In this document: in pieces, positions 45,305-53,883 of the stretch
How the letters are laid out: each line of letters starts with the position of its first letter
Position numbering within the stretch: the first letter of the stretch is position 1
DNA from: Stenotrophomonas maltophilia
Lineage (GTDB): Bacteria > Pseudomonadota > Gammaproteobacteria > Xanthomonadales > Xanthomonadaceae
Direction of reading: 5' to 3'
Length of the DNA stretch: 64,000 bases
NCBI RefSeq assembly: GCF_900186865.1
Contig: NZ_LT906480.1
Span: 4,544,001-4,608,000 of the forward strand
Program-made: the position numbers and the translations under genes
The notes under the pieces: generated by a model
Databases searched by the model: none
The model's input: the letters and a program-made list of their open reading frames with translations, nothing else
What the model was told of the DNA's origin: nothing

Positions 45305-45611
45305 TCTGCCGCTCCGAATGCTTGAACGATACCAATGGCGCGACGAAGCACGGCGCATTGCTTTCAATCGTGCTACGAAGCCGCTTCCATCGTCGCTGAT
45401 CGATGCAGGCGAGATCATTTCAGCCAAACGCGGTCATCACGGCGCCTCAGCCCTTCTGCGCTACCACTTGAACTACCGTTAGCGCGGCCAGATCCGCGGG
45501 GAGAACAACCTGTACTGCAAACACTACCAGATCAAGTGCGTCCGGAGACTTGATTCTCATGACGCAGGTAGTGCTTGCGCGAAGCGAAGATCAATGAAAG
45601 GAGCCCAAGTC

Positions 45612-46215
45612 ATATGCGGCCGATTTGTCCAAACCCAGATCCGACGCGCCATCGGTTTGAGCTCCCAACCTAGTGGGCGACCTGCTGTCCATACCAGCGA
45701 GGTACAACCTAGCGCCCACAAAGCGCTCTATCGTGGTTCCGAGTTGAGGCGAAGGGCCTGTAGGTGCAGCGACCGTCCAGGGGCCTCCTGCCTTTCTGGG
45801 CAAAGGCGAAGAGCCTGCAAGGCTCTACCATCAATGCCCGTATCGGGTAGCCCGGAGCACGTTCCATGCACGCGGGTGCCTGATCCCGATAGCGGGCTAC
45901 TACGAGTGGTCCATCAACCCTGACGACAAGATGAAGTACCCGGGGTTCATCCGTTCTGCGACGCCGCTGCGGGCTGCAGGCGCTTGGGGAAACGCCAGCA
46001 AGCTGGTGGGCGAGGACAATCTGGCCACCTTCACCGTGACCACCGGCGACAGCAGCAGTGTGACGGCGGACCTTCATGACCGCCCGCTAGTATGACTGGC
46101 ACTTGGCCAGGCCGAGGATTGGATTAAGGCCGACGCCGATGGGGCCCACCTTGTCAGGCGCGTGGTGAGCACGCTTCGCAACAACAGCGAGGCCTTGCTC
46201 GTTCCCGTGGCATAG
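45612..46215 (+). pseudogene. Decayed SRAP (YedK/HMCES-type) gene
   Basis: SRAP proteins protect abasic sites by forming a bond with Cys2. Here fragments in order, in changing frames, are ICGRFVQTQ at 45612 (the start ATG has become ATA before TGC), ARYNLAPTKRSIVV near 45690, LLPFWAKAKSLQGSTINAR near 45780, CLIPIAGYYEWSINPDDKMK near 45880-45930, HDRPLV near 46080 and a last LVPVA before TAG at 46215. At least two frameshifts and one in-frame stop break it. The order and spacing match intact SRAP proteins, so this is a pseudogene and not chance. Confidence 0.88.
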
Positions 46216-46245
46216 TAGCCAGAGAACGGCAACTAGCGAAGATCA

Positions 46246-46827
46246 GTGGACCAGACTACCGCACATGCGAATCTGCAACATGCTCGCACGCGATTCTTCG
46301 TCGCGGGTGCGGCGTATGCATTGCTCACGGGATCGTCAAGCGGAAAGCTCATCCTCGAGCACGAGATCGTCTTCTCGGAAGCTGGATTCTTCGTTAATCT
46401 CAAAGGTGCGGAGAAACCAGCTGGAAATGCACGAATCGTCTCATTCAATCGCGCCACGGAAAAAGACGAGGCTGCAGCACTTCTTCAATTAGCTTTCCAG
46501 AAAGTTCTTAGCGACTCCGTCGACACTGTCAGGGCATATGCGCGCCATATCGGCGAATGGGAGAGCCTAAAGAAAGAACACTGGTTTGCGTTTGCACACC
46601 ACCTACGCAACGCATTCAGTCACAATGGACGATGGCACTTTGAACGTCACGCGGTGGTCCCGGTGCAATGGCGTAGATATTCCATCGACCGAAGCATGCA
46701 GGGTGAATCCGCTAGCGCTTTCTTGTCCCATTACGATGGAACTGAACTGATGGCACAGATGATTCTTTACGTTTCAGGTATCGTCGATTACCGACAAATC
46801 CACATTCCGAAGCAACCATGTGCATGA
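46246..46827 (+). CDS. Hypothetical protein with HEPN-like RNAFSH motif
   Basis: A protein of 193 residues from a GTG start, helical and soluble. HHLRNAFSHNGRWHF places Arg121-x4-His126, the R-x(4-6)-H motif of HEPN ribonucleases, in a helix with the usual Asn after Arg. GC content is clearly lower than the core genome. There is no toxin-antitoxin partner immediately beside it. HEPN proteins of this length occur in defence and in toxin systems; the role here is not shown. Confidence 0.6.
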   Translation: MDQTTAHANLQHARTRFFVAGAAYALLTGSSSGKLILEHEIVFSEAGFFVNLKGAEKPAGNARIVSFNRATEKDEAAALLQLAFQKVLSDSVDTVRAYARHIGEWESLKKEHWFAFAHHLRNAFSHNGRWHFERHAVVPVQWRRYSIDRSMQGESASAFLSHYDGTELMAQMILYVSGIVDYRQIHIPKQPCA

Positions 46828-47029
46828 GCAGGAGCACGAAGCTCCTCATCGGAGCCACGCCATTGCCAATATCATGGCACTGACGACGAGTGGTTCTGTC
46901 ACCACCGACCACGCGGGCAACGAAGTTGGCTTGATTCGCTTGAACGTAGATCAGGTGACGGCGAGAGATTCATCCCTTCTAAGCCCCACACGCTCAACAG
47001 CTATCCATGTTCTTGCCCTGCCCGTCCTA

Positions 47030-47632
47030 TCAATGCGCAGGCTGCGTCCGCAGCGCGCTTGACCCTCTGCGCAGCAGGTACAACGCAACCAGGAACGGCC
47101 ACAGCGAGTTGATCGACGAGAACACGCGCTGGGTCAGCCCCCTGAGCCCCTCCGGATCCACTCCCACCACGTTCAACCAGAGATAGACAATCCCCGCGAC
47201 GCTCACCGCAGCGGTCACGGCGTACGCCCTTCGGTTGGCCGACCACGCGCTCAATTCGATGTGCGACATCGCCGGTGCAATGATGTTGGCGATACCGATG
47301 GTGTAGAAGCCGTGCATCGGATGGCCCATGGGCCAGAGCCCGTTGGTCAGCATGGAAATGCCAAAGACCAACCAGCAGATTGCACCTACTGCAATCCGGC
47401 GACCGGACTCCCGCCATACCCCGATGGAGAACGCCACGAAGCCCATACCGGAGCCGATAGCCGCAATCCTGCCGCAGATGCTTGCAAGCGTGGGCGCCTG
47501 CAGCAGCTCGCTGGCGTGCTGGGCAAGCGGGTTGTAACCCGGCGCGAACAGGGCAGCAACGCTGGTCCAGAACAGGAACCACGGAAGCGGGAGCAGACCC
47601 GCAGACAGAAGAAGTCGATTGCGGCGTAACAC
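47030..47632 (-). CDS. DUF998-family membrane protein
   Basis: A protein of 200 residues from a GTG start at 47632, with six hydrophobic helices. The pattern YNPLAQHASELLQAP early and GLWPMGHPMHGFYTIGIANI in the middle is typical of DUF998. Function is unknown in the family; the location is the inner membrane. Confidence 0.75.
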   Translation of the reverse strand: MLRRNRLLLSAGLLPLPWFLFWTSVAALFAPGYNPLAQHASELLQAPTLASICGRIAAIGSGMGFVAFSIGVWRESGRRIAVGAICWLVFGISMLTNGLWPMGHPMHGFYTIGIANIIAPAMSHIELSAWSANRRAYAVTAAVSVAGIVYLWLNVVGVDPEGLRGLTQRVFSSINSLWPFLVALYLLRRGSSALRTQPAH

Positions 47633-47779
47633 GTACAGTGATCCTTGTAGCGGCCTGCGCCAGTGGGTGGAGTCCGTTCAAACGCCGCAGAACCTTCCTG
47701 CTGCGGGCAGGACAGTTCCTGGTGACTACAGCGGTAGTCAGACTCTGCGTGACGCCCCACGGGGTCAATAGGCAGAAAG

Positions 47780-47980
47780 TCACTCACGAATGGAGGCGAA
47801 ATACGCGGCATCCATCAGCGACCGTCGGACCAATGCTGTCGCATTTGCCGCGCCCCACATCTCTGACGGAAGGTTCTGACGACTCCGTTCCAGAAGTGCC
47901 GCTGCGCCAAGCACGCCAAGGCTCTCGCCCCATCCAACGCTATGCGACAATGCCAAAAGCGTCTCGGGTTTTGGCGGCAT
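47780..47980 (-). CDS. Possible small protein, weak support
   Basis: An open frame of 66 residues with a plausible AGGGG five bases before the ATG and an ordinary, Leu/Ala-rich composition (GESLGVLGAAALLERSRQNL). No family is recognised, and the flanking bases carry no other gene. It could also be a remnant of a longer decayed gene. Confidence 0.28.
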   Translation of the reverse strand: MPPKPETLLALSHSVGWGESLGVLGAAALLERSRQNLPSEMWGAANATALVRRSLMDAAYFASIRE

Positions 47981-48042
47981 TGACCCCTACCCGTTGGCAT
48001 TCCGAACAACAGCAGGTAATCGTTACTGCGCCACCGTGCATC

Positions 48043-48235
48043 GGTGGTCGGGACTCGAAAACCCGGATTGCTAGACGTAAGTTTGCGCTTGCCAGCCGGC
48101 ACCACCGCACGTGGTGCCGGCTGGCAATCCGTCTGCCGGCTATGGCGGGCGGGGCGTGGGGGCCTCGTGCCCGCCGGCTTTGTCTAGCAACCGGTTTTCG
48201 AGCCACGCTCTGCCCGCCACCTTTATCGGTGGCGG
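48043..48235 (+). other. Candidate structured RNA or leader element before the 48263 gene
   Basis: An outer stem pairs CTCGAAAACCCGGATTGCTA and GAC (48054-48076) with GTCTAGCAACCGGTTTTCGA and G (48182-48202), extended by GGTGG/CCACC further out. Inside it, TTGCCAGCCGGCACCAC and GTGGTGCCGGCTGGCAA (48089-48127) form a perfect 17-base-pair hairpin around CGCAC. At the right end CCGCCACC (48214-48221) can pair instead with GGTGGCGG (48228-48235). The element ends 27 bases before the start codon of the 48263 gene. The pairings are seen directly; whether it is a riboswitch, an attenuator or a mobile repeat is open. Confidence 0.55.
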
Positions 48236-48262
48236 CTTCTGCCTGCTTGCACGGAGCCCGCC

Positions 48263-48619
48263 ATGACCACGCCGCACTCCCCTCCCCCGCGCCCGATCCA
48301 GGAAGCGCCCTCGGCCGCCCCGGCCCTGGATCCCAACAGCCTCATCGCCATCCTGCACGCCATCGGCGCGGGTGCTGCGGCCGACGGCCAGCCCTGGCCC
48401 GAGCGGCATCACCTGCGCAGCCGGCAGATGGCGTTGTCCGACGCCGACTGCGCACTCACTGGCCAGCGCATCGTGCAGGAGATCCTGCTGGCGGCCGAAC
48501 GCACGCGCCAGAACGGTGAGCCTGAGCAGTACGTGGGCGACCGGGTGATGGAGGGGCTGGTGATGGCCGATCTGGCGCTTACTGCGTTCATCCACGAACG
48601 GGTACGGCCCAAGGACTGA
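48263..48619 (+). CDS. Small hypothetical protein downstream of the structured leader
   Basis: A protein of 118 residues with a Pro-rich N-terminus and a helical C-terminal part (QYVGDRVMEGLVMADLALTA). No signal peptide or membrane helix. A good spacing of GGAG to the ATG supports the start. It reminds me of small DUF6124/DUF3077-like proteins of pseudomonads, which also follow structured leaders, but the match is loose. Confidence 0.6.
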   Translation: MTTPHSPPPRPIQEAPSAAPALDPNSLIAILHAIGAGAAADGQPWPERHHLRSRQMALSDADCALTGQRIVQEILLAAERTRQNGEPEQYVGDRVMEGLVMADLALTAFIHERVRPKD

Positions 48620-48662
48620 GCGCTTGTGGCGCGTACGTTTCTGCCTGTGTCTGGGGTGACAA

Positions 48663-49259
48663 ATGAAGAACCACAGCCTTGCCGCTGCGGCGGTGTGCGC
48701 CTCGATCATGGCGGCGGTGTGGATGGGGTGGCCCGAGCCTGCGGGCGATCAGGTGTGGGCCTACCAGAAGCTGCGGCCGGCCGATTACCGCCTGCTGCAC
48801 AGTGATGCACTTGGCTTCGTGACCGCGAAGGCCCACGAGGGCTTTGAACTGCACGCGCGCCATGCCGGGGCGACGTCCTTCGAGATCCGGTGCAAGGGCG
48901 TGCTGGTGATGGACGTGGAGAACGCGCCCTCGCGCGTGCTGATCCGCATGCCCGCCGATGCACGCTGGCGGGCGCCAGACATCGAGCGTCTGCGCACCAG
49001 CTTCGAGCGTTGGCTGGATCTGCACCAGAGCCAGGGGCGGTTGCTGGTGGAAAGTGCGGGGCCTTCGTGGGTTGAGGCACGGCTTGGGCGCCTTGACAGG
49101 TCGGTGCCTGATGACCAGCGCTGCGTGTTCAGGGACCCAGGCCACCCTCGGCTGGAATCTCCCTCGTCATTCCGCCTATCCAGCAGACCATTGCAGGCAG
49201 TGAAAGGAATGGCAGCATCATCCTCGGCATTGCTCCGAAATTCCAAAAGAGCCGCGTGA
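48663..49259 (+). CDS. Hypothetical protein with N-terminal membrane anchor
   Basis: A protein of 198 residues with a hydrophobic segment near the N-terminus (about 6-22) that may be a signal anchor. A folded part runs to about residue 150, with FEIRCKGVLVMDVENAPSRV. The last 45 residues look low in complexity and may result from a late frameshift. No family recognised. It precedes the immunity-effector pair in the same direction. Confidence 0.5.
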   Translation: MKNHSLAAAAVCASIMAAVWMGWPEPAGDQVWAYQKLRPADYRLLHSDALGFVTAKAHEGFELHARHAGATSFEIRCKGVLVMDVENAPSRVLIRMPADARWRAPDIERLRTSFERWLDLHQSQGRLLVESAGPSWVEARLGRLDRSVPDDQRCVFRDPGHPRLESPSSFRLSSRPLQAVKGMAASSSALLRNSKRAA

Positions 49260-49356
49260 ACCACGTGCCCTCGGCACCGTTTCGGCGCAACTTGTGGCTG
49301 CGCAGAAGCCCCGCTAGCATCGGCTCAACGGTTTTTCCCGTTCTGCCCCCGCATCC

Positions 49357-50022
49357 ATGATGGAAGCCCCCGTGACCGAATCGACCGCCACTGAAGTTTC
49401 AGCCGAAGCCGCATCTCACAAGGGCGAATTCTTCCTGATCGACGCAGGCTTGCTGAGCAACGGCGGGGTACCCGGTATAGAGATCGCCAACGAAGACAAG
49501 CTGATCGATCCGGGGATGAATGTCATCTCGCGTCCTGATGGAACGCCAGGCCAGTATCCGGAGCGCCCCCACCTGGTTCATGTGCCCGAGAAGGGCGCAA
49601 TGCCACGCGATCTGGAAGAGCTCGCTGGCATCTGGATTGTGTCGGAACCGTTGAAGCAGCTGTTTGAGCAGATGGACCCCCAGGCGTTTGCCTTTGTGGC
49701 CTGCGACTTCAGCCTTGCCGACGGCAGCCCCGGGCCCCAGTACTACCTGGGCAATGTGCTGCGCAGGCTCGACGCCCTGGATGAGGCCTCGTCCCGCGTG
49801 AGAATCAAGCTCGACCACAATTATCAGACCGGCGAGGACGAGAAGCTTTACAGCCTCGTCGGCGGCGCCAGCCTGGTGTTCAAACAGGACGTTGTGGGTG
49901 ATGCCCATATCTTCCGCCAGGATCGCATGGGCGCACCGCCCATCTGCGACCGCGCGATGTTTGATGCATTGAATGCCGCCAACTTCTCCGGCGTACGGCT
50001 GCGCGATGTAGCCGATCTCTAG
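49357..50022 (+). CDS. DUF1629/Imm11-type protein, probable immunity protein
   Basis: A protein of 221 residues, acidic and soluble, without signal peptide. WIVSEPLKQLFEQMDPQAFA followed by DGSPGPQYYLGNVLRRLDAL is the typical core of the DUF1629 family, which is often found next to polymorphic toxins. It ends 41 bases before the nuclease effector, so it most likely protects the cell from that toxin. The pairing is inferred from adjacency. ATG 49357 and the next ATG 49360 are both possible starts. Confidence 0.72.
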   Translation: MMEAPVTESTATEVSAEAASHKGEFFLIDAGLLSNGGVPGIEIANEDKLIDPGMNVISRPDGTPGQYPERPHLVHVPEKGAMPRDLEELAGIWIVSEPLKQLFEQMDPQAFAFVACDFSLADGSPGPQYYLGNVLRRLDALDEASSRVRIKLDHNYQTGEDEKLYSLVGGASLVFKQDVVGDAHIFRQDRMGAPPICDRAMFDALNAANFSGVRLRDVADL

Positions 50023-50063
50023 GACGAGCTCCTTCAAACGGATTCTTGAATGAGGTGGTGCGC

Positions 50064-51101
50064 ATGGCCGACACACCGGTTTTCCAGGGACACCATCTGA
50101 TCGAACAGAATGCGTTCGAACAAAGCCAGCTGCTGAAGTCGCTTGCCAGGAGTGGTCATTTCACGCTCCACGGTTCCGACAACATCCTCAACCTGCCCGC
50201 GAACCCCGCGCTGGCAATCCGGTTGGGTATATCGCCGCACTCGGGCGGCCCGTTGAGTGCGTACTCGGATCAACTGAAGTTCGTTCTCGACGACCTCGCA
50301 GAAACCTACGATGGCCGAGCGCTGTTGGCGAAGGATTCTGCGCCGGATGTGCGCGCTGCCGCCGCCGAGCGTATGGCTGCCCGCATCCAGAACCTGGAGT
50401 TCACGCTTCGCGCCGGCATCCTCAACGGCGACCTGGTCACCAACACGCCGGAGAACATGACCCCGGCCGAAGCCAACGCCAGGATCCGCACCTTCTTCGC
50501 CGATCTGGACGGCTACCAGCGCACCCACGCCGCGCAGATTGCGGAACTGAAGACCCTCAACCCGACCGAGTTGCGCTGGCGCGGCGTCACCCGCTCCGAA
50601 GCCAACGTGACGGCGGCGCTGGATGCCATCGACCAATCCGGCAACTCCACCCTGAGCGAGCGCTGGGGGGGCCGCGCATCGTTGGGCACCGCAATCCAGG
50701 AGGCCAACCAGGGCGGCCGCCTGCCGCTGAGCGAGCACACCGCGGCCCGCGTGCGTACGGCGTTCAACCCGGAGATGCCACTGACCATCGTGCGCCCTGG
50801 CCCGGCAACCACCGCTCCGGAACTGGCCGGCTCTGCTGGGCGCGCTGGCGCTGCGGAAGGCGCCGCCGAAGCTGCCACCGCGCGGGGACAGATTACCGGC
50901 GCACGCGTACTCGGGGCCGCGGGTGTTGCCGCACTGGCCGTGGACTTCGCCATCACCGGCCACCGCGTGGCTGAGTTGCACAGCGAGGGCAACAACGCCG
51001 GCGCAAAATCTGCGGCCACCCACTTCGTGGGGCGCACTGCAGGCGGCTTCGGCGGCGGCTTCCTGTTGGGCGCGGGGTACGGATTGGTCACCGGCTCGTG
51101 A
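50064..51101 (+). CDS. AHH/GHH-nuclease toxin part of a type IV effector, ending at an in-frame TGA
   Basis: An N-terminal fragment of 345 residues from the ATG at 50064 (GAGG eight bases upstream). The nuclease motif is at the very start: GHH at residues 9-11, NILNLPANPALA near 40-51 and SPHSGG at 58-62, the AHH layout of HNH/EndoVII toxins. A helical middle part and an Ala/Gly-rich region follow. It stops with TGA at 51099, but the same frame goes on through TGPGA into the next gene and keeps the same Gly-rich style. I read this as one original gene of about 900 codons. See 51117. Confidence 0.8.
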   Translation: MADTPVFQGHHLIEQNAFEQSQLLKSLARSGHFTLHGSDNILNLPANPALAIRLGISPHSGGPLSAYSDQLKFVLDDLAETYDGRALLAKDSAPDVRAAAAERMAARIQNLEFTLRAGILNGDLVTNTPENMTPAEANARIRTFFADLDGYQRTHAAQIAELKTLNPTELRWRGVTRSEANVTAALDAIDQSGNSTLSERWGGRASLGTAIQEANQGGRLPLSEHTAARVRTAFNPEMPLTIVRPGPATTAPELAGSAGRAGAAEGAAEAATARGQITGARVLGAAGVAALAVDFAITGHRVAELHSEGNNAGAKSAATHFVGRTAGGFGGGFLLGAGYGLVTGS

Positions 51102-51116
51102 ACCGGGCCAGGTGCG

Positions 51117-52763
51117 ATGGCCACCGGGCTGCTGGGCGGCGTGGCCGGTGGCTTCGCCGGTGAGTACTGGGCCCAGTACCAGGACAAGAAGGCCGTTTAC
51201 ACCCAGGTGGACCGCAGCGGCAACGAATGGAGCCGCGATCCGGAAGATGCAAAGGGCACCTGGAGGCTCAGCGTGCGCATGCCGCAGCCCGACGGAAGCT
51301 ACCGCGAGACCACGGTTGTCGCCGGTGGCCGGCTGCAGGATGAGCTGAACTACAAAGCCGCCAACGACTCATATTCACTGGGCATGGCCAACCTGCCCAA
51401 GCCGCAGAACCCCTTCAAGCTCGATGCAGGCGGCGAGAGTACGCCGCCGCGCGAGCCGTTTGAAACCAACCGCCACTACGTGCGCAATCCGCACAACGGC
51501 GAATGGAACCTCTCCATCCACTCAATGATTGATGGACGCGTCCCCTTTGACTACAGCGTGCCCGTCAGCCCGGAAAAGTCCGACCAACTGGAACGGGAAT
51601 CGCAGCGCATCATTGCCCAGAACGCCTTGAACACGCCGGAGGCGCTTGCCGCCCGTTACCAGGTGGCGTTCAACCAGTACAACTGGCACGAGTTCGCCAC
51701 CATTGAGCCGGTACCGGAGGTGATCACCAACGCGCTGACCCAGACGCAGCCCCTGCGCGCTTCCAACGGCGAGAAGTACACGCAGGACGCCAACGGGCAG
51801 TGGCAAACGCCGGGTTGGGTGTATGGCACCAACTTGGCCGAGGGCAGCATCGTCGAGGAGCTCAATCGTACGCGCCAGAGCCAGCAGGCCGGCGTACAGG
51901 AGCTGACGTCCATGGCCGACATCGCCCGGGCCAACCCCACGCCAACCGAATACGGCCTGCGCAGCCAGGTGGTGGACGCCTACCGTAGTGCCGGCATTGT
52001 GCGCAGTGCCGAAGAGATTGATGATGCCGTAGCCGCCGTTGCCCAGGATCATGCACGCGCCGTGCCCGACTTCGGTACGTTCATGCTGCAGGTACAGAAG
52101 GATGGCTCGCTGGCCACACTGGCCGGGAAAGATGACGAACGCATGCAGATCGTCTGCGTCACCACGCCACAGGAGATTGCCCAGGCACACGTGCAGCGCT
52201 CGACTGCGGAGCAGCAGCCCGCGGATGCCCTGCCGCGCGCGCCAGCTTCACCTGAGCCCGCACCGAGTGCATCGCCGCCACACACCTCCAGGCCTGCCAC
52301 GCAGCACGACGCTGACGTAGACCGGCGCCACGGCACGGCCCTGCGCCCAGATGGCAGCGGGCTGCTGGAACAGCTGCGCTCGTCGGTAGCCATGCTGGAT
52401 GAGAAGAACAACAAGCCGTGGGACCAGAACAGCGACCGCCTGCTGGCCAGCGCCTACCGGCTTGCAGCAGAAGCCGGGTTCAAGCCCGGCGACCAGGTAG
52501 ACATGGCACTGAGTGAGGCCACCGAAACCCGTGCTGCGGGCGCCACGCTGTTCGTGACGCGCTCAGGACCGGGCGCGTCATCGGACCCCGCCGCCAACCG
52601 GGTGCAGATGCCAATACAGGACGCCCTGGCGGTCGCACCGGAGCAGCAGTATGCAGCGGCCAACCGGAGCCTCGGCGCTCAGGATCGGGAGCAGTCGCAG
52701 CAGCTGGCGCAAGCGCAGGAACGGCAGCAGGAAGAGAGCCGGCAGGGGCCGCGGTTGGGTTGA
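51117..52763 (+). CDS. C-terminal part of the type IV effector with XVIPCD secretion domain
   Basis: A protein of 548 residues in the same frame as the 50064 gene, 15 bases after its TGA, from ATG 51117 with a weak AGG upstream. The Gly-rich start (MATGLLGGVAGGFAGEYW) completes the Gly-rich end of the upstream part. From about residue 400 the sequence has the XVIPCD pattern that VirD4 of the Xanthomonadales antibacterial T4SS recognises: GSGLLEQLRSSVAMLDEK, DRLLASAYRLAAEAGFKPGD, a DPAANRVQMP segment and a Gln-rich tail. If only this part is made, it is a delivery module without toxin. Confidence 0.8.
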   Translation: MATGLLGGVAGGFAGEYWAQYQDKKAVYTQVDRSGNEWSRDPEDAKGTWRLSVRMPQPDGSYRETTVVAGGRLQDELNYKAANDSYSLGMANLPKPQNPFKLDAGGESTPPREPFETNRHYVRNPHNGEWNLSIHSMIDGRVPFDYSVPVSPEKSDQLERESQRIIAQNALNTPEALAARYQVAFNQYNWHEFATIEPVPEVITNALTQTQPLRASNGEKYTQDANGQWQTPGWVYGTNLAEGSIVEELNRTRQSQQAGVQELTSMADIARANPTPTEYGLRSQVVDAYRSAGIVRSAEEIDDAVAAVAQDHARAVPDFGTFMLQVQKDGSLATLAGKDDERMQIVCVTTPQEIAQAHVQRSTAEQQPADALPRAPASPEPAPSASPPHTSRPATQHDADVDRRHGTALRPDGSGLLEQLRSSVAMLDEKNNKPWDQNSDRLLASAYRLAAEAGFKPGDQVDMALSEATETRAAGATLFVTRSGPGASSDPAANRVQMPIQDALAVAPEQQYAAANRSLGAQDREQSQQLAQAQERQQEESRQGPRLG

Positions 52764-52862
52764 TGGCAACGTGACGCTTGGGTTCTTCATGAGAACGCCA
52801 GGGTTCCTGCCTGGACGGAATCAGGCGAATGCTCCCTCCGAACATCTCAAGCCTTCCGGAGG

Positions 52863-53621
52863 TTAGCCCGCACTCCCGAGCGTGCCCATTGCTGGGAGTG
52901 TCACGGTACTACCGCTCTGTTCTGCGAGGTCATACACCACCAATGCCTCGTCTCCAGTTCCGGCGCTGCACCTGAGCGCACCACTGTTGTCCCAGGCTGC
53001 AGACCCTCCCGTCATCTCGAATCCATCGGCATGGCCCACGCCATTGCATGCCAACACGATCATCCCAAGCTCCCGCGCGACTGTTGCGTAGTGGCGGTGA
53101 GCCCGCTCCATACCGATCATGTTCTTTGCAACACTGGCAACGTAGACCGTCGCTCCCGCGTCCTTGGCCCGCAATGCACTTTCCATCTGTAGCGACTCGA
53201 AGCAGATGGCGGGGACAAGAATTTCCTCTCCAAGGGTTACTGACAGGGACGTGGTTCCTGCCTTGAAATAAGGCAGTTCGTCGGCATGCAGCATCTGCTT
53301 GGTGTAGACATCCGGCGCCTGACCGCTGCGGAAGACGAACATGCCGATCTCCGGCCTATCGTTGCCACGATATGGCCCACCGACTGCGACCAGAATCTGG
53401 TGCCGATCGCTCAGAGATTGGAATACCTCCAGACGTACATCATCTGCCGTCATTGCAAGCTGTTCGGCCAACCGTGGCTCATAGCCGGTCAGCGACATCT
53501 CCGGAAAGAGGACCGCTGCACCGCCACACGAAGCGGCCCGTTCAATGAAGTGCACGTGCCGTTCGATATTGCCATCGATGTCGCCAGGGGCTGATCGCAT
53601 CTGTGCTGCAACAATCTTCAT
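52863..53621 (-). CDS. Carbon-nitrogen hydrolase (nitrilase superfamily, amidase-type)
   Basis: A protein of 252 residues from the ATG at 53621. The catalytic triad is visible: Glu in LFPEMSLTGYEP, Lys in DVYTKQMLHADELPYF and Cys in LVPAICFESLQMESAL. It hydrolyses a C-N bond of an amide or nitrile in the cytoplasm; substrate not deducible. It is convergent with the effector gene. Confidence 0.88.
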   Translation of the reverse strand: MKIVAAQMRSAPGDIDGNIERHVHFIERAASCGGAAVLFPEMSLTGYEPRLAEQLAMTADDVRLEVFQSLSDRHQILVAVGGPYRGNDRPEIGMFVFRSGQAPDVYTKQMLHADELPYFKAGTTSLSVTLGEEILVPAICFESLQMESALRAKDAGATVYVASVAKNMIGMERAHRHYATVARELGMIVLACNGVGHADGFEMTGGSAAWDNSGALRCSAGTGDEALVVYDLAEQSGSTVTLPAMGTLGSAG

Positions 53622-53883
53622 TCCATCCTCTCTACTCAGACGCAGGCCGAAGCAAGAACCGCCTCGTACGCTGATTATGCAACCGCCGGTTGAGTGCATC
53701 CATCGGGGATCGAGGCGCGATCTTGACGCTTCAGCGAGGCGACTCCTGATGCGCAGCGATGACTATTCAGAGCGAAGGATCGCCCTTGACCGGAATCCCC
53801 CTAGCCGTTTCACCCGCAATGCCCGATGGCGCCGTGACGAATGCCTGCCGCACCATCGAACATCCATCCGCAGGAAACCACAC

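Noticed and set aside
45243..45482. A 79-residue plus-strand frame opposite the small lipoprotein
   Set aside because: Mostly antisense of the lipoprotein start; no ribosome site and no recognisable sequence.
47482..48519. A 345-residue plus-strand frame across the structured leader
   Set aside because: It crosses the DUF998 gene in antisense, a hairpin-rich region and the start of the 48263 gene in another frame; no coding character.
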